Source of the DNA: Diphasiastrum complanatum
Taxonomy: Eukaryota; Streptophyta; Lycopodiopsida; Lycopodiales; Lycopodiaceae
DNA: 64,000 bases
Direction of reading: 5' to 3'
NCBI GenBank assembly: GCA_029204225.1
Contig: CM055107.1
Coordinates: 11,605,068-11,669,067 of the forward strand
Shown here: positions 59,663-64,000 of the stretch, one piece after another
Position numbering within the stretch: position 1 is the first letter of the stretch
Layout of the letters: every line of letters begins with the position of its first letter
Program-made: the position numbers and the translations under genes
The notes under the pieces: generated by a model
What the model saw: the letters and a program-made list of their open reading frames with translations, nothing else
The model's database searches: none
What the model was told of the DNA's origin: nothing

Positions 59663-62591
59663 ATGCCGAGGGATTGGGATCCCTTGTGGGATCACGTCAC
59701 CATCATTGCAGCCTATGGCACACCGGCCACAAAGAGATGGACTTGCAAATACTATCACCAGTCTTACAATGGAGGGCCCACACGCATCAGGGCACATTTG
59801 TTACGTTTGAGGGGGTACGAGATTGCCCCTTGCATGCATGTTCCTGACACGATACGCACTCTTGTTGCATCGGAGGAGGTTGGCCCTTCGAGGATGGGGC
59901 CCAAACAGAGAGGTAAACATTCAAATCTTACACTTCAAACATTTCATTTTTTGAATTTTAAATATTAATTTTTTTTTGTTGTCATGATTCATTTTACGTA
60001 ATACGTTTCAAATTTCAACATTCAAACTTCAAAGAAACAAGAAATTAAGAATGACTTGTCACTTGAAAAGTTAAAACCATGAACGTGCTTTAAACTTTTT
60101 AATTTTAAGTTTTAACTCACGTCAAGTTTCAACGATCATTGATCATCTAATTTCTAAATTGTATTGCAATTTGTCTTTTTTGGCAGATCGAGATGCAAAG
60201 TCACAATAACACAGCCAGAGGCCACCACATCACGCCCCCCAGTTGCCATCCGCCCACCCCTCGCTTCCCATGGCTCAGAGGACAGAGCTGCAGACGAGGC
60301 AGGGCCTAGTACTCGGCCTGACCCGCCTTCTGGTGCGGGATCCTCGACACCACCTCCAGTCGTCGTGACCATACCGACACCACATCATCCACCTGAGAGA
60401 GGGAGAGGTAGACGGGGCCGCACTACACAAATGGGGGGTAGGGACTACTATGTGTCCACCTTCGCTCCTAGAGCCATGGTAGAGGCAGAGGTTGCAGTTC
60501 CGGCAGTTGTTCTACACTTGCAATCTGCCATTTCATCTGGCTAGGACCCTGGCATGGAGGAGGGCGATAAGTGCAGTGAGTATTGGGCAGGTGTGGCCGG
60601 GGCCATCTTGTGAGCATCTGAGGATGAAGGGGCTTCTTGATGAGCAGGCTTCTGTTGACCAGAAGCTAGATCCTCTCAAGAAGGCATGGCCACTGTGTTG
60701 TCACTTGTGCGTTGTGCAGGTTTGCATTTATGTTCCTGGTCCTGGAACGACTACTGAAAGTTCATCAGGGCTTGAGGCAGATGGTTGTTGCCATTGAGTG
60801 GGCGCAGTGGGGGCCATCACAAGAGCCCAAGGGTAAGAGATTCGAGCGGACCATTATGTCGAGGCATTTTGGGATGAGGCACGATCCATTGTCATGGGCC
60901 TACAGCCTGTCTACACTGTCCTGCGCCTTACAAATCGAGAGGGCTGCACATTGAGCCTCTTGTATGAGTTCATGTACAGGCTGGGCGAGCAGCTGAGTCT
61001 TTGCACGACCATTAGCCCAGAAAGGTATATCGCCGACACTTATTACTTTACTAGTTACTAGTTGGTACTAAGTTGTAAGTTGAAGTAACTAATGTTTGAA
61101 CTTTGAAATCTGAAATTTGAATTTTCAATTGAATCATTGATGAATCGTCATTAAATCAATTATTAATGTACTATAGTTATTAATGTGTCTTGCAGGCTTG
61201 AGGAGGTCCGACTCCTTTGGCAGAGTAGGTGGGAGCGGTTTCATAAGCCCCTGCATGCCATGGCCGACATACTCCAACCACTTTGGAGGAGTGAGCAGCG
61301 GTACACATATAGGGAGCTCAGGGATGGCTGGAATGCCTATATCTCTCGAGTTTATCCTGATGTATGCGAGCAGGCTTACCTGCTGGATGAGCTCCATATT
61401 TTCAGGCATGAGACCTTGAGTTCACCGGCACTTTTGAGAGACAATAATAAACTGACCATTACAGTTTAAACTTTACATTTTATTGCACAATTACTCAATC
61501 ACATTGTTGGTTACTAGTAACTACTAACTACTAACTTGGTAGTTGCATTTATTTACTTGCATAACTTGCATGGGAATCAGGTCCCAAGATGGCTATAACT
61601 TGCAGCTACTAACTCCCCCTTGAACTGTGATTCAGGCCAACTACGTCCCATGTCATGGTGGTCGAAGTTTGAGATTGATGTCCCCAAATTGCGTCGCCTT
61701 GCCATCAGGATCCTCTCACAAGACTGCAATGTAGTCGCTTGTGAGATAAACTGGAGTGTTCATTCCCTGATTCACACGAAGAAGAGGAATCGACTCTCCT
61801 CCTGTGCACAGTTGGAGAGGTTGGTGTACATACACGCCAACCTCAGACTTTTGGGTAGACTCCAGACCACCGCAGAGCCTATCCAGGTAAGCCATAAATT
61901 ATAATTTCTAAAATGTGCATTGTGATCCCAGATAGTAGATACTAGATAGATCATAGTAGAGTGTAGCTAAATTTAAACTTTTGTCGGCCCTCCAAATTTT
62001 GTCTTGATTTCAATGTGCAATGTGACATGTGCGCAGGTTAATCCGGATGAGATCGATGTGGCAAAGGTTCCAGATTTGCCACCGAGAGACCAGGCAGAGG
62101 AGGACGTGTACACATTCCTCCATGAGGAGGCCATGCAGAGTGCAGGTGAGAAATTAGGATTTAGCTCTTACTACTCGGTTGAGAACTTGACGTTGCATGC
62201 TTCAGGCTTGTCAGTGTGTCATTTGTCTAAGGTCTTGAAATAAATTTTTGAAGTTCAAACTAATTATTGTAATTTACTGATTTGTGGGCACAATAATACG
62301 TTTGTCCCTCCTTGTGTGCAAGACTTGTCACTCGAGCAGAGCGGAGGAGGGCAGGAGAGGGTACGAGCTCCCGCGCTCACAGCTCTGACGCCGAGTCTGC
62401 CTGAGGCATCGTCAGGGTTAGAGTCCTCAGAGGAGGAGTAAGTGGATGAGGAGTCCAAGGAGAGCGGGGATGAGGATGAGGGGCATCATACCTCTGCCTC
62501 CAATGAGGATTTTGTCGCTGCCACTCGAGAGACCAGAGCAGGCTCCACAGCACCACCGAGCAGGAGGAGACTTAGGCCTAGGAGAGCTTAG
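59663..62591 (+). pseudogene. hAT-3 transposase, BED finger to C-terminus with catalytic-core deletion
   Basis: Exons on the plus strand: BED exon 59663-59912 (DPLWDHVTIIAAYGTPATKR, then WTCKYYHQSYNGGPTRIRAH); linker and start of the DUF659 region from 60187 (CNLPFHLARTLAWRRAISAV); a piece ending at 61024 (TVLRLTNREGCTLSLLYEFM in frame order); exon from 61196 (LEEVRLLWQSRWERFHKPLH); dimerisation exon 61636-61886 (INWSVHSLIHTKKRNRLSSC); exon 62037-62145; final exon 62323-62591, acidic, with an in-frame TAA near 62438. The second Cys of the CxxC zinc pair is Tyr (CKYY). Between about 60700 and 60830 the expected catalytic blocks (SDGWT, DNATNC, CAAH) are missing. Splice phase at 59912/60187 does not match. 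A dead element of the same group as hAT-1 and hAT-2. Confidence 0.85.
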
Positions 62592-64000
62592 AGTGCTCAG
62601 TGTACACACAGTACAGTAGTGTAGATCAGTTACTAGTACTCTGTAGATAGATGATAGATCATAGACTATAGTCGTTGTAATTACATAGTATTGATGGAGC
62701 ATTGAGCATTGACTCTTGAGTTGTTTACATATCATCAGAGTCTCAGACATGTCACATGTGGCATTACGCTAGTGACCGGACTCATCATGCACCTAGCATA
62801 TGTATTATGTTATGATATATTATGGATTCTAATTTCTGATTCCTGAAGTTAACTGTTAGTCGATTTAAGATTATCTAGATTCTAATCTCAGTAATTACTA
62901 CTGGTCATTGGCTTTAAGATTTTGATTTTAATACTTATGTAATTACTAATATGGATTTGCCATTTGCCATTTTGAATTTTTGATATTCCCGACTATTTTG
63001 AAGTTTGAACTATGTAGACATATTACATAATGACTGACAAGTTTGAAGTTACAACTGTGGCTTACTGGCAACTGCTTATCACTGTGTAGTATGTACTATG
63101 CACTATGTTTAATGTTATATATAGAATGTTCATTGTTCAACGTTGAATGACGAATCTAACCTAAATTTTTTTGGCTTTAGCCTTTCTCAAACATTGTCAT
63201 AACCTTCTTGTTTATTCTTTTCTCCGATCTCGACATTGCAAATAAGTTTGAACTTTGAAACAAAATCACAATCTTAAGCAGTAGGTACTGCTAACTAGGT
63301 AATGTGGCAAATCCTAAAGGCATAATGCATTTGCCATTGCTCCAAGTTCCAAGTTCCAACTGTCAAATGTCTCATGAATCATGATTCATGATTCAGATTC
63401 CAAAATAGTGAACCTACGGTCTACCTAGCTACCATATCAGACTATTATCAGCTCAAATTTCAATTATACTCCTAATTTCTAAACCCTAACTCCAGAGTCC
63501 ACAGTCTCCTTAGCAAGCAAATCCTTGTACCCAGGATATGGTTACTGCAGTTCTCTTAAACTTGGGTCATTATGTTTTGATACTCATACGACAGGTCACA
63601 GATCTGATTATGCTTATCCTGATATCTGTAAATTCAGAGGAAATTCTTTAGCTATTAAGTATTTGTACAGTGAATATATGACATGTACATCTAAGAAAAT
63701 TATTGTTTTTTTTTTAAATGAAAAAGAAAGGTTCGAACCGGAAAGAATTGGTTCAAATCGGGGTGTAACCTTGGTATGGCCCAATTAAATCTCCAACTAA
63801 TTCAAGTATGCATCAAGAGATGTCGACATGAGATTTCACAAGATGATGGTATGTCTAATGAAAAGCTCCAATATGGTTGGTGTGGCTATTTCTAGAAGCT
63901 TTTAAAACCACTCTAACTAGCCACTTAGGGTTTCGTAAACCCATTTGCTTCCAGCTCCCAACTTAGCCTCGTGCACCTCTTCACATACTCTCAAAGGGTG
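62592..64000. other. AT-rich DNA, no gene seen
   Basis: No coding region or transposon end was recognised. A short segment near 63725-63790 (GGTTCGAACCGGAA; AACCTTGGTATGGCCCAA) resembles, reverse-complemented, part of the 491-bp duplicated repeat at 55690-55760. Confidence 0.45.

Overview
The window looks like a repeat-dominated stretch of land-plant nuclear DNA. Evidence: spliced genes with GT/AG introns, a plant receptor-like kinase, plant-type CACTA, hAT, Helitron, LINE and LTR elements, and very long (CT/GA)n and (CA)n tracts. The species cannot be fixed from sequence alone; a non-angiosperm vascular plant such as a fern or lycophyte is a guess. The only gene that reads as intact is a seven-exon membrane-anchored receptor-like Ser/Thr kinase at 24670-27039 (+).

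Layout. 1-491: relic of a Helitron PIF1-type helicase. 1303-7460: decayed CACTA (En/Spm) element with transposase C-terminal and DUF4216-like exons, a 1.9 kb microsatellite block and GACGTC-rich subterminal repeats. 7462-8717 and 30583-31955: two copies of a non-coding repeat, each ending at (CA)n. 8755-18140: a complex of Helitron-like ends (hairpin, about 8 nt, CTAG), a roughly 3 kb imperfect palindrome with about 1.2 kb arms, and a satellite of GCTTGCCACACAAGCC-type units. 18330-24440: exon-like pieces of one or more broken genes, separated by three minisatellite blocks. 24670-27039: the kinase. 27040-39240: mostly AT-rich DNA without a recognisable gene. 39658-43810: a GGTACC-ended miniature element family with a GC-rich core.

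43811-62591: nested transposons. hAT-1 (BED finger plus DUF659-type transposase) was invaded by an LTR element lacking coding capacity. The composite was then cut by an inversion of about 7.35 kb, so its two halves now lie on opposite strands. A second hAT fragment (53160-54240), a gypsy LTR plus gag fragment (54503-55371, minus), a 491 bp tandem duplication with GA tails, two LINE copies (minus) and a third hAT copy (59663-62591) follow. 62592-64000 shows no gene.

The strongest result is the hAT-1/LTR/inversion history. The 5-bp target duplication CTTTG, the hAT reading frame across the restored empty site, and the exact division of one LTR into 1012 and 196 bp pieces all agree. The second is a set of five Helitron-like 3' ends whose hairpins co-vary. 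All transposase and retroelement genes seen carry stops, frameshifts or deletions, so movement would need helpers from elsewhere.
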